This document shows, piece after piece, positions 9,328 to 17,659 of a stretch of 64,000 bases of DNA. The position numbers and the translations under genes were made by a program. Where the stretch lies: positions 62,001 to 126,000 of the forward strand of contig NZ_AUAS01000015.1 in NCBI RefSeq assembly GCF_000428845.1, read 5' to 3'. This DNA comes from Dyadobacter alkalitolerans DSM 23607. Its GTDB lineage: Bacteria > Bacteroidota > Bacteroidia > Cytophagales > Spirosomataceae. A model generated the notes under the pieces. It worked only from the letters and a program-made list of their open reading frames with translations, made no database searches and was not told where the DNA came from. Numbering within the stretch: the stretch's first letter is position 1; every line of letters begins with the position of its first letter.

Positions 9328-10250
9328 ATATTTATCACAGCCTGGATTCCTTTGAAAAACTGGAATATGGCGTCGTAACAAGTGGCACATTCGACGGTGT
9401 GCATCTTGGACATAAAAAAATACTTTCCCGGCTTCGGGAAATCAGTGAACAGTCTGGCGGAGAAACCGTTGTGCTTACTTTCTGGCCGCATCCGCGTATG
9501 GTTGTTTCAGATGACAGCCAGGGACTGCAACTCCTTTCAACCATTGATGAAAAGATTGAGCTGTTCTCTGAACTAGGCATTCACCATTTGCTGATCGTCC
9601 CTTTTACACGGGCTTTCTCCGAGCTGTCCTGCCACGAGTACATTAAGGAAATCCTTGTTGAAAAGATCGGGACCAAAAAGCTGGTAATTGGCTACGACCA
9701 TCGTTTCGGGCGCAACCGCGAGGGAAGCTTTGAATTTTTGCAGGAAAATTGTGCTTCCTATGGTTTCGAGGTGGAAGAGATTCCGCGCGAAGACATTGAG
9801 GATCTGGCCATCAGTTCTTCCAGGATCCGTAAAGCGTTGGTTACCGGGCATGTAGGTGAAGCGAATGGCCTATTAGGCAGACCCTATACCCTTTCCGGCA
9901 CTGTGATCAAAGGCAAGCAGCTGGGTCGCACCATCGGCTTCCCGACAGCGAATGTGCATTTGCACGAGTCTTATAAGCTGATCCCGATGAACGGCGTTTA
10001 CGTCATTCAAGCAACTTACGACGGCGAGAAATTCAAGGGCATGCTGAACATTGGTGTCCGACCGACCGTAGACGGAACCATGCGGACGATCGAAGCCAAC
10101 TTATTTGATTTTGATAAAGAAATTTATGGCGAAGATTTAAAACTGGAACTGCTGCATTACCTGCGTCCGGAGCAAAAATTCGAAAGTCTGGATATGCTGG
10201 TGCGCCAAATTAATGTTGACAAGGAAAATTCCCGGGCTTACTTTTCTTAA
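9324..10250 (+). CDS. ribF: Bifunctional riboflavin kinase/FAD synthetase
   Basis: 308 aa. The N-terminal FMN adenylyltransferase domain has T-S-G-T-F-D-G-V-H-L-G-H (about 19-30) and S-S-S-R-I-R (near 168), both nucleotide-binding motifs of the family. The C-terminal flavokinase domain has G-R-T-I-G-F-P-T-A-N (about 202-211). It converts riboflavin to FMN and then FAD. It is the last gene of the ftsX-to-ribF operon and is followed by a hairpin terminator. Confidence 0.95.
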   Translation: MNIYHSLDSFEKLEYGVVTSGTFDGVHLGHKKILSRLREISEQSGGETVVLTFWPHPRMVVSDDSQGLQLLSTIDEKIELFSELGIHHLLIVPFTRAFSELSCHEYIKEILVEKIGTKKLVIGYDHRFGRNREGSFEFLQENCASYGFEVEEIPREDIEDLAISSSRIRKALVTGHVGEANGLLGRPYTLSGTVIKGKQLGRTIGFPTANVHLHESYKLIPMNGVYVIQATYDGEKFKGMLNIGVRPTVDGTMRTIEANLFDFDKEIYGEDLKLELLHYLRPEQKFESLDMLVRQINVDKENSRAYFS

Positions 10251-10270
10251 AATCTGACGGAATATATTGT

Positions 10271-10298
10271 AAAAGGCGTGTCCCGACGGCACGCTTTT
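10271..10298 (+). terminator. Intrinsic terminator after ribF
   Basis: A hairpin formed by 10271-10280 and 10290-10298 with one bulged G, ending in a short T run and TTGTTGTTATTT. It separates ribF from the flavoprotein operon that starts 59 bp later. Confidence 0.55.
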
Positions 10299-10356
10299 GT
10301 TGTTATTTGGTGTAATTGCATTTGCAAATCTTACATCCCATTAACACACCGCCTCT

Positions 10357-11739
10357 ATGCAACATTACGATGCCATAGTAATCGGTTCCGGACAAGCCGG
10401 AACGCCTCTTTCCAAAAAATTAGCCGAGTCTGGCTTAAAAACAGCATTAATAGAAAAAAGATGGGTCGGCGGGACTTGCGTGAACGATGGGTGCTCCCCT
10501 ACCAAAGCAATGATCGCTTCTGCAAAAGCAGCCTGGTCTGTCTATCACAATAAAAGCTTAGGCGTTATTACCGATCATTTTTATGTTGATTTTTTAGCTA
10601 TTATAAAGCGTAAGGACGACATTGTGCACCGCATGCGCAGCAATTCCGAGAAAAGCATTCAGGAAACAAAAAACCTGGACTTGTTTTATGGAACCGCAAC
10701 ATTTTCAGGCGATAAGGAAATCACTGTCACATTGAATGATGGCGGAACAGCTGTTTTTACCGCGGATAAATTCTTTCTTAATACAGGAGAAAAACCCTCT
10801 GTTCCAAAGATCGATGGCATTGAAAGTGTAAATTACCTGACTTCGACCACCATCATGGAACTCGACAGCATTCCCGAACATTTACTAGTGCTCGGCAGCG
10901 GATATATCGGACTGGAATTCGGACAAATGTTCAAGCGATTCGGAAGCAAGGTGACCATTATTGAGCCATCAGAGCGGATCCTAAAAAAAGAAGATGCTGA
11001 CATTGCGGAGGAAGTTGTTAAGATTTTGAAGGAGGAAGACATTCAGGTTCTTACAAACACCAAAGCGAAATCAGTAACCAACAATGGAGATCATATTGCC
11101 GTGACGGTTGATGAAAACGGCAAGGAAACCGTGCTGGAATGCTCGCATATCCTGGTTGCAACAGGCAGAAAGCCGCAAACAAAAGAGCTCGGCCTCGACA
11201 AAACCGGTGTGGACGTCGATGAAAAGGGTTATATAAAAGTAAATGATAAGCTGGAAACGTCTGCGGTAGACATTTACGCATTGGGAGACGTGAAAGGCGG
11301 GCCAGCGTTCACGCACATTTCATACGACGACTACCGCATCATTACCGAGAATGTTATCAGCAATGGATACGCATCCATAAAAGACAGGCTTGTCCCCTAC
11401 TGCATGTTCATCGATCCGCAGCTCGGCCGCGTGGGCATCACGGAACAGGAAGCACGCGAGCAAGGCCTGGACATACTTGTAGCGACGATGAAAAATGACA
11501 GCGTTGCACGCTCCATTGAAACCGGCGACGAACGCGGAATGATGAAAGCGGTGATCGACGCCAAAACGAAACAAATCCTGGGCGCTTCGGTCCTGGCCGA
11601 ACAAGGCGGAGAAATCGTGACCATTCTGCAGATGGCCATGATGGGAAATGTTACGTACGACCGCCTGATGAACGGCGTCTTCGCGCACCCTACTTATGCG
11701 GAATCGCTGAACAATCTTTTCATGTCGCTGGAACAGTAA
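10357..11739 (+). CDS. Class I pyridine-nucleotide disulfide oxidoreductase (MerA-like); candidate thiol/thione reductase of the Egt operon
   Basis: 460 aa FAD/NAD(P)H flavoprotein. FAD motif G-S-G-Q-A-G at 10-15; redox motif G-G-T-C-V-N-D-G-C-S-P-T-K with Cys41 and Cys46; second Rossmann motif G-S-G-Y-I-G (about 182-187); FAD motif A-L-G-D-V-K near 308; C-terminal dimer motif H-P-T-Y-A-E that supplies the catalytic His-Glu pair in glutathione and lipoamide reductases. It would often be auto-named mercuric reductase, but it has neither the N-terminal HMA domain nor the C-terminal Cys-Cys pair of MerA. It stands 4 bp before the ABC ATPase in the operon with egtB and egtD. A reductase acting on an oxidised low-molecular-weight thiol or thione is inferred from that context. 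Confidence 0.85.
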   Translation: MQHYDAIVIGSGQAGTPLSKKLAESGLKTALIEKRWVGGTCVNDGCSPTKAMIASAKAAWSVYHNKSLGVITDHFYVDFLAIIKRKDDIVHRMRSNSEKSIQETKNLDLFYGTATFSGDKEITVTLNDGGTAVFTADKFFLNTGEKPSVPKIDGIESVNYLTSTTIMELDSIPEHLLVLGSGYIGLEFGQMFKRFGSKVTIIEPSERILKKEDADIAEEVVKILKEEDIQVLTNTKAKSVTNNGDHIAVTVDENGKETVLECSHILVATGRKPQTKELGLDKTGVDVDEKGYIKVNDKLETSAVDIYALGDVKGGPAFTHISYDDYRIITENVISNGYASIKDRLVPYCMFIDPQLGRVGITEQEAREQGLDILVATMKNDSVARSIETGDERGMMKAVIDAKTKQILGASVLAEQGGEIVTILQMAMMGNVTYDRLMNGVFAHPTYAESLNNLFMSLEQ

Positions 11740-11743
11740 ACTC

Positions 11744-12715
11744 ATGATCATTGCCGAACGCATTAGCAAAGTTTTTAATGATATCCGGGCAGTTGATGAC
11801 ATTTCTTTTGAAGTAAAAGAAGGCGAAACCATGGTATTGCTGGGCACAAGCGGATGCGGAAAGACCACAACATTGAAGATGCTTAACCGACTGATCGACG
11901 CCTCGGGTGGTTTTATTTCCATCAATGGCCAGAATATCTTTGATCAGCAACCGGAATTGCTCAGACGTACAATCGGTTACGTTTCCCAGAGCAATGGTCT
12001 TTTCCCACATTATTCGGTTGAGGAAAATGTATCGGTTGTTCCAAAGCTATTGAAATGGGATAAGGCCAAAACCCGCAAAAGAGCACAGGAGTTACTGAAC
12101 CAGTTGAAGCTTCCGCTGGAAGCGTTCGGTCACAAATATCCCGATGAACTCAGCGGCGGCCAGCAGCAGCGTGTTGCCATTGCGCGTGCGCTCATTTCTG
12201 ATCCGCCCGTTTTATTAATGGACGAACCTTTCGGTGCGCTTGACCCGATTACGCGCGCTGGCGTGCGCAAGGAATTTCTAGAATTGCCTGAATTGAAACA
12301 AAAAACCATCGTGCTCGTAACCCACGATGTGCAGGAAGCATTTGAGCTCGGAGACAGCATTTGTTTAATGGATAAAGGTAAAATCGTCCAGACCGGAACC
12401 GCAAAAGAGCTGATCCTGAAACCCGCGAATACATTTGTCCGAACATTCTTTGATCACCAGCGCTTGTTTCTCGAACTGAGCGCGGTCACCTTTGAGTACA
12501 TTTGGGATGTTGTTACTACTGCTGATTTTGATGCCGTTAATAACGCGCCTAATGCTGAAGTGAATGCTAAAACGAGCTTATGGTCGGGCATGGAGCTCCT
12601 TTCAAAATCCGGAAATGAGGCGCTGGCTGTTCGTAATCAGGCTGCGAATAAATTAAAGTTGTTCACGACTTCCAATATTCAGGAAGCTTACAAAAAGTTA
12701 AAACAGCAGATTTAA
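11744..12715 (+). CDS. ABC transporter ATP-binding protein, OpuCA/EgtV-like
   Basis: 323 aa. Walker A G-T-S-G-C-G-K-T-T at 34-42, Q-loop near 85, signature L-S-G-G-Q-Q-Q-R (about 134-141) and Walker B L-L-M-D-E-P with the D-loop after it. The C-terminal ~85 residues are not a clear CBS pair. The closest family is the quaternary-amine (OpuC/ProV) group of importers. Its partner is the fused permease/binding protein whose start overlaps this stop (TAATG). In Helicobacter pylori and Streptococcus pneumoniae, OpuC-like systems of this design (EgtUV) import ergothioneine; the egtB-egtD genes immediately downstream make that the favoured reading here, though betaine or choline uptake cannot be excluded. 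Confidence 0.85.
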   Translation: MIIAERISKVFNDIRAVDDISFEVKEGETMVLLGTSGCGKTTTLKMLNRLIDASGGFISINGQNIFDQQPELLRRTIGYVSQSNGLFPHYSVEENVSVVPKLLKWDKAKTRKRAQELLNQLKLPLEAFGHKYPDELSGGQQQRVAIARALISDPPVLLMDEPFGALDPITRAGVRKEFLELPELKQKTIVLVTHDVQEAFELGDSICLMDKGKIVQTGTAKELILKPANTFVRTFFDHQRLFLELSAVTFEYIWDVVTTADFDAVNNAPNAEVNAKTSLWSGMELLSKSGNEALAVRNQAANKLKLFTTSNIQEAYKKLKQQI

Positions 12716-14292
12716 TGGAAGTGCAGCAAAGTTTGTGGGAATTCATCGCGCAGCAATCCGATAAACTTTGGAGCCAGACGCTTGCGCACATCGGGTTGAC
12801 ATGTATTTCTTTGCTGATTGCCGTCCTGATAGGACTGCCGCTGGGAATCTGGATCGCGAAGCGAAATAAGGCGGCATGGCTCGTCCTGGGCATTGCTGGC
12901 GTGTTGCAGACCATTCCGAGCATCGCATTGCTTGGCTTTATGATCCCGCTGCTGGGCATCGGCGCGCTTCCGGCGATCAATGCGTTGTTTTTGTATGCGT
13001 TGCTCCCGATCATTAGGAACACTTATACGGGCATTCGCGGCGTAAATCCGGCCGTGACGGAAGCTGCCCGCGGAATGGGCATGAGCAGCTCGCAGGTTTT
13101 GTTTAATGTGGAGCTTCCGCTTGCTATGCCGGTGATCCTGGCTGGGATTCGCACGGCGACGGTCATTAATGTGGGCGTTGCGACCCTTGCAGCATACATT
13201 GCAGCGGGCGGTTTGGGCGAATTTATTTTCGGAGGCATTGCATTGAATAATTCGAACATGATCCTCGCCGGAGCGATCCCGGCTGCATTGCTCGCCATAT
13301 TTTTTGATATGCTGCTGTCTTTGGTTCAAAGAGCGAATGTCAGGAAAATGCGCAAGGTGTCCGTCATTCTGCCGGTTTTACTGCTCTTGCTATCCTCATT
13401 TTACATATTCCCTTATGCAGATGCGAAAATTCTGGGTGGCTTTACGCCTGAGTTTATGGGGCGTGAAGATGGTTATCTGGGTTTGAAATCAAAATACAAA
13501 CTGGATATGCCGACCGTTGTGATCAGCGATGCAGTAATGTACAAGGCGGCATATGAAAAGAAAATCGATGTCATCAGTGGTTATAGCACGGATGGGAGGC
13601 TTAAAGCGTACGATCTTATTACATTGGAAGATGACAAACGCATTTTTCCGCCCTATTATGCCTCTCCATTGGTTAGAAAAGAGGTTTTGCTTCAATTTCC
13701 GGAACTGGAAAGTGCATTGAATCTCTTGTCCGGAACGATTAACGATTCGATCATGACCGATCTGAATTACAGGGTTGATTACCTGAAACAAAGCCCGGAA
13801 AAAGTAGCGCATGATTTTATTTTGGCTAATAATCTTTATAAAAAGCCTCGAAACGGAAACAAAGGCACGATCCGGCTGGGCTCCAAAATCTTTGCCGAGC
13901 AATACATTCTGATCAACATGTACAAAGCGCTGATCGAAGGGAATACGGATTTAAAAGTTGAAACAAAAACGGGACTTGGCGGAACGAAGATCTGTTTTGA
14001 TGCATTAACCAATAACGAGATCGATATGTACCCTGAATACACAGGAACGGGGCTTTTAGTGATCCTGAAACCGCCTAAAAACGACCTGGCAGCACTTGCA
14101 GGCAGTCGTGAGAAGGTTTTTAGTTACGTTCAAAACGGCTTTGACGAGCAGTATAACCTAAAATGGCTCAAACCAATCGGTTTCAATAATGCCTATGCTT
14201 TGATGATGCGCAAAGAACAGGCACAGTCATTGAATATAAGAACTATTACAGATTTAAAAGAATATGTATCCGCTGACAACCACCGCCATTAA
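12715..14292 (+). CDS. Fused ABC permease and solute-binding protein, EgtU/OpuC-like, with permuted binding domain
   Basis: 525 aa. Residues ~1-210 are the OpuCB-type permease (about five membrane segments; E-A-A-R-G-M-G coupling motif near 117), one further membrane segment follows (~220-236), then an OpuAC/ProX-type binding domain facing the periplasm. The two halves of that domain appear in swapped order. The segment with G-R-E-D-G-Y-L-G-L, Y-S-T-D-G-R-L and D-L-I-T-L-E-D-D-K (~245-370), usually the second half, comes first. The segment G-S-K-I-F-A-E-Q-Y-I-L ... T-G-L-G-G-T ... Y-P-E-Y-T-G-T-G (~383-510), usually the first half, ends the protein. The gene overlaps egtB by 29 bp. The substrate is inferred to be ergothioneine from operon context. 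Confidence 0.82.
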   Translation: MEVQQSLWEFIAQQSDKLWSQTLAHIGLTCISLLIAVLIGLPLGIWIAKRNKAAWLVLGIAGVLQTIPSIALLGFMIPLLGIGALPAINALFLYALLPIIRNTYTGIRGVNPAVTEAARGMGMSSSQVLFNVELPLAMPVILAGIRTATVINVGVATLAAYIAAGGLGEFIFGGIALNNSNMILAGAIPAALLAIFFDMLLSLVQRANVRKMRKVSVILPVLLLLLSSFYIFPYADAKILGGFTPEFMGREDGYLGLKSKYKLDMPTVVISDAVMYKAAYEKKIDVISGYSTDGRLKAYDLITLEDDKRIFPPYYASPLVRKEVLLQFPELESALNLLSGTINDSIMTDLNYRVDYLKQSPEKVAHDFILANNLYKKPRNGNKGTIRLGSKIFAEQYILINMYKALIEGNTDLKVETKTGLGGTKICFDALTNNEIDMYPEYTGTGLLVILKPPKNDLAALAGSREKVFSYVQNGFDEQYNLKWLKPIGFNNAYALMMRKEQAQSLNIRTITDLKEYVSADNHRH

Positions 14293-15430
14293 TGAAGCAT
14301 ACAATCGTGTGAGGCAACATTCGGAAACGATTTGTGAGCCCCTTGAAACCGAAGACTATGTCCCGCAGCCTGTTCCGTTTGTAAGTCCGCCTAAGTGGCA
14401 CCTGGCGCATTCGACATGGTTTTTTGAAACATTCATTCTTAAACCTTTTCACCCCGGATACCAGGTTTTTGATAACGACTACAACTATCTGTTCAACAGT
14501 TATTATAACAATGTAGGCGAACGCACCCTGCGCACCGACAGGGGAAATGTTACACGGCCAACGACCAAAAATGTGTACGCTTACCGGCAACATGTGGATC
14601 GTCATATGTCCGACCTGCTCGAAACATTAACAGATCCCGAAGCATTAACGCTGGTGCAACTGGGCCTGCACCACGAGCAGCAACATCAGGAATTGCTCGT
14701 TACGGACATCAAATATATCCTGGGCCATAACCCTTTGTTTCCGGTTTACAAATCGGGCTATAATCTGGTGAATGACGTTAATGAAGACTCCGGATTTGCT
14801 CAGGTTACGGAGGGCGTTTACGAGATAGGGTTCAACGGCCCCGGCTTTTGCTTTGATAATGAACTGGGCAGGCATAAAGTGTATCTGCACGATTTTGAAA
14901 TTTCCAAAACGCTGGTTACCAATGCTGAATACATTGAATTTATGGAAGCGGGCGGTTATCAGGATTTTAACCTGTGGCTGGATGCAGGCTGGTCGTGGAT
15001 CAACGACAACGCGATCAATGCTCCCATGTACTGGCATAAAATAAGAGGAGCCTGGCATTACTATACGCTGGACGGGTTACAGCCAGTGAACCCGGAAGCG
15101 ATCCTGAGCCACATTAACCTTTACGAAGCTTCCGCCTATGCGCAATGGAGAGGCATGCGGTTACCAACCGAAGCGGAGTGGGAAATTGCATCGGAGCAGT
15201 TCCAATGGGGCAAGCGCTGGGAATGGACGAATAGCGCTTACTTGCCCTACCCCGGCTTTTCGAAGGCTCCGGGTGCCGTAGGCGAATACAACGGAAAATT
15301 TATGATTAACCAAATGGTGCTCCGTGGGGCATCTGTTGCAACTTCGCCTGAGCATAGCCGCAAAACTTACCGCAACTTTTTTCAAGCACACGAACGCTGG
15401 CAATACACGGGCATCAGGCTGGTGAAGTAA
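14264..15430 (+). CDS. egtB: Ergothioneine biosynthesis sulfoxide synthase EgtB
   Basis: 388 aa. The N-terminal DinB-like domain supplies the iron ligands: H-L-A-H-S-T-W-F-F-E near 46-55 and L-H-H-E-Q-Q-H-Q-E at ~135-143. The C-terminal domain is formylglycine-generating-enzyme-like (R-L-P-T-E-A-E-W-E at ~300, G-I-R-L-V at the end). EgtB couples trimethylhistidine (hercynine) with a thiol donor, gamma-glutamylcysteine or cysteine, using O2 and Fe(II). It sits between the transporter gene (29 bp overlap) and egtD. No egtA or egtC is in the operon, which fits a cysteine-using EgtB, but this is inference. Confidence 0.92.
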   Translation: MYPLTTTAINEAYNRVRQHSETICEPLETEDYVPQPVPFVSPPKWHLAHSTWFFETFILKPFHPGYQVFDNDYNYLFNSYYNNVGERTLRTDRGNVTRPTTKNVYAYRQHVDRHMSDLLETLTDPEALTLVQLGLHHEQQHQELLVTDIKYILGHNPLFPVYKSGYNLVNDVNEDSGFAQVTEGVYEIGFNGPGFCFDNELGRHKVYLHDFEISKTLVTNAEYIEFMEAGGYQDFNLWLDAGWSWINDNAINAPMYWHKIRGAWHYYTLDGLQPVNPEAILSHINLYEASAYAQWRGMRLPTEAEWEIASEQFQWGKRWEWTNSAYLPYPGFSKAPGAVGEYNGKFMINQMVLRGASVATSPEHSRKTYRNFFQAHERWQYTGIRLVK

Positions 15431-15448
15431 TTGAATTAACACAACAAT

Positions 15449-16390
15449 ATGTCGGACAATACATTCGCAAAAGATATACACAAAGGCCTTTCGGCGCCAC
15501 TGAAGCACATTTCTTCCAAATATTTCTATGATGATATAGGCAGCGTCATTTTTCAGGATATCATGAAAATGCCGGAATACTACCCTACTGCCTGTGAATT
15601 TGAAATTCTGTCATTGCAGGGAAACCAGATCATCGAAAGACTAAACTTTGATCAGCCTTTTAACATTGTGGAATTCGGAGCTGGTGATGGCATTAAGACG
15701 CGCCAATTGCTTAAAACACTGGTTGAGAACGGGGTGCAATTCTCTTATGTGCCCATTGATATCTCCGCAAAAGCCATAGAAGAGCTGGAAGCTAATATGC
15801 TCGACCATCTGCCTGATTTACAGATCAAACCGATGATCGGGAATTACTTTTCCATGATAGAGGAGCTGGCTTCTTCCGAAACGCCCAGCTTGTTTCTTTT
15901 TCTGGGCGGCAACATTGGCAATTATGAAAAAGATGAGGTGAACGATCTGCTCACCAGCTTCAACCAAAGCATGAAGCCAGGAGACAAATTGCTGACGGGC
16001 TTCGATTTACAGAAAAACCCGGCTACAATCCGCAACGCTTATGATGATCCGCAGGGCATTACCAAAGCATTCAATATGAATCTCCTCACCAGGATCAATC
16101 GCGAACTGGGCGGGAACATCAAAACCAATCAATTTGACTTCTACTCCCATTACAACCCTATCAATGGTGAAGTGAGAAGTTACCTGGTAAGTCTGGTAGT
16201 GCAGAAAATCCATCTGCAGCGTATAGACAAATGCTACGATTTCGCCCAGAACGAGCTGATCCGTACGGAGTTATCTAAAAAATATACATTAAAAGAAATT
16301 GAAGAAACCGCAGATAATAATGGCTTCAAAGTGATCGAACACTTCCTGGATTGCAAGCATTATTTCACAGATAGCCTTTGGGTGAAATAG
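15449..16390 (+). CDS. egtD: L-histidine N(alpha)-methyltransferase EgtD
   Basis: 313 aa. An SAM-dependent methyltransferase of the EgtD/DUF2260 family: SAM-binding E-F-G-A-G-D-G-I-K-T at about 73-82, Y-V-P-I-D-I-S near 105, and F-L-G-G-N-I-G-N-Y (about 150-158), all characteristic. It trimethylates histidine to hercynine, the first step of ergothioneine synthesis. It begins 18 bp after egtB and ends the five-gene operon. The C-S lyase step (EgtE) has no candidate in this window. Confidence 0.93.
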   Translation: MSDNTFAKDIHKGLSAPLKHISSKYFYDDIGSVIFQDIMKMPEYYPTACEFEILSLQGNQIIERLNFDQPFNIVEFGAGDGIKTRQLLKTLVENGVQFSYVPIDISAKAIEELEANMLDHLPDLQIKPMIGNYFSMIEELASSETPSLFLFLGGNIGNYEKDEVNDLLTSFNQSMKPGDKLLTGFDLQKNPATIRNAYDDPQGITKAFNMNLLTRINRELGGNIKTNQFDFYSHYNPINGEVRSYLVSLVVQKIHLQRIDKCYDFAQNELIRTELSKKYTLKEIEETADNNGFKVIEHFLDCKHYFTDSLWVK

Positions 16391-16416
16391 TTGCCCGACA
16401 TTGAATGCTGCATGTC

Positions 16417-16842
16417 CTATACGTAATTATTCGGGTGCAGACAGCTCTGCCAATATTCGAAGATGGTGCCGATCCGTTTTTTCAGATCTTCAAAACTATT
16501 CTCCTTTTTGAAAAATCCCTGGATCGTGGCCTCATAGGCTACTGAAATGATGTGGGGATTGTCTGCGGTGCTTAAAAACACGAACGGGATTGACTTTTTC
16601 TTTAAATACTCATTCTGCTCAATGCGCTGGCGGAGTTCCAGTCCGTTCATAACCGGCATGTTGATATCACAGAAAATGATGAACGGCTGCTCCGCAGTCG
16701 TTTCAAGGAAAAGCAATGCTTCCAGACCATTTGAGAAGAAAATAATCGGGTTTGGTATCTGCAATTCCTCTACGATGCTTTTAAGCAAAAACTGGTCATC
16801 GGAATCGTCTTCAATCAATATGATAGGCCCTTTTACTGACAT
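16417..16842 (-). CDS. Stand-alone response regulator receiver (Rcp1-like)
   Basis: 141 aa single REC domain. The acidic pair E-D-D at ~11-13, the phospho-acceptor in F-C-D-I-N-M-P-V-M-N-G (~Asp61), the switch Ser/Thr in F-L-S-T-A-D and the Lys in F-F-K-K-E are all present. There is no output domain, so it probably works as a phosphorelay shuttle or by protein contact. It is oriented away from the yceI gene, and the direct repeats at 16928-16961 lie between the two. Confidence 0.85.
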   Translation of the reverse strand: MSVKGPIILIEDDSDDQFLLKSIVEELQIPNPIIFFSNGLEALLFLETTAEQPFIIFCDINMPVMNGLELRQRIEQNEYLKKKSIPFVFLSTADNPHIISVAYEATIQGFFKKENSFEDLKKRIGTIFEYWQSCLHPNNYV

Positions 16843-16927
16843 TACAGGGGATTTAGTTCTAGTTCCTCTTTGTAAATATCACATTTATTCAAACGAATAC
16901 CTATTCCGAAGTCAATTACGGATAATT

Positions 16928-16961
16928 CGTCTCGCGTAGGTTTTACTCCGTTTCGCGTAGG
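16928..16961. repeat. Pair of direct repeats 21 bp apart, candidate regulator site
   Basis: Two 13-bp near-identical direct repeats (CGTCTCGCGTAGG at 16928-16940, CGTTTCGCGTAGG at 16949-16961; 12 of 13 identical), start-to-start 21 bp, i.e. two helical turns. They lie in the divergent gap between the REC gene and yceI, just upstream of the yceI promoter-like box. The arrangement suits a tandem-binding activator (for example LytTR-type), but the protein is unknown. Confidence 0.55.
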
Positions 16962-16982
16962 CGCTTCCGTGCGTGCACGCCT

Positions 16983-16990
16983 TAGTTTTG
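16983..16990 (+). promoter_or_regulatory. Bacteroidota -7 box upstream of yceI
   Basis: TAGTTTTG matches TAnnTTTG, 47 bp before the YceI start. No -33 element is seen where expected; the direct repeats at 16928-16961 end 22 bp upstream, consistent with activator-dependent transcription. Confidence 0.4.
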
Positions 16991-17036
16991 CATCATTAAT
17001 CAAAGCCATGATCAAGCAACCAAAACAAAAACAACA

Positions 17037-17657
17037 ATGAAAAAGCAACTTTTTAGTCTATTAGCCTCAATTTCAATTGCATTCGGTTGCGCAGATCACG
17101 ATGTGCAATCAACAAATTACAAGCTCGATGAATCCGTTTCCGTCGCGGAATGGAAAGGATATCTCAGAAATGAGTATTTCAATGAAGGTTCCATTGCCAT
17201 CAAAAGTGAAAGCCTGGTCATTCGTGAAGGACAGGTCAAGAGCGGTTCTTTCACCATTCCGATAGCCTCTATCGTCAACTTTAACCTGCCGACAGAGGAA
17301 TTGAAGCATGCGCTGGTGCACCATTTACAAAGCCCGGACTTCTTTAATATGGCGCTTCACCCGGAAGTAAAGTTCAACATTACAGGCGTCGCGTCTTACA
17401 GCGGAACTGGTGAAAATGTAATTGCAGGCGCCGATCAACTGGTGACCGGGAATTTAACGATGCTAGGAATCACGCATTCAATCTCATTTCCTGCCAAAAT
17501 TGATTTGAACGGAGATAATCTGAAAGTGGAGGCTAAACTAAAAATAGACCGGACCAAATGGGGTATCACCTACGCCACCGATCCTGCCTTACCAGACGAT
17601 GCGGTCATCAAAAACGATATTGACCTGCATTTAAAACTCGCCGGAAAAAAGATATAA
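17037..17657 (+). CDS. YceI-family lipocalin-like lipoprotein
   Basis: 206 aa. The N-terminus is hydrophobic and ends A-F-G-C, a plausible lipobox, so it is likely a periplasmic or outer-membrane lipoprotein. The remainder matches YceI: V-A-E-W-K-G near 38-43, the conserved H-P near 110 with V-K-F-N-I, G-N-L-T-M-L-G-I-T-H-S (about 142-152) and the closing D-I-D-L-H-L-K-L. YceI proteins form a beta-barrel that binds polyprenoid lipids or amphiphiles and is often stress-induced. Only 2 bp separate it from the convergent SDR gene. Confidence 0.85.
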   Translation: MKKQLFSLLASISIAFGCADHDVQSTNYKLDESVSVAEWKGYLRNEYFNEGSIAIKSESLVIREGQVKSGSFTIPIASIVNFNLPTEELKHALVHHLQSPDFFNMALHPEVKFNITGVASYSGTGENVIAGADQLVTGNLTMLGITHSISFPAKIDLNGDNLKVEAKLKIDRTKWGITYATDPALPDDAVIKNDIDLHLKLAGKKI

Positions 17658-17659
17658 CA

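Noticed and set aside
10357-11739. Mercuric reductase (merA)
   Set aside because: No HMA domain, no C-terminal vicinal cysteines, no mer genes nearby; it shares only the general fold and the C-x4-C redox motif.
11744-14292. Plain glycine betaine/choline transporter
   Set aside because: Family similarity is real, but translational coupling with egtB-egtD favours ergothioneine; kept as the alternative.
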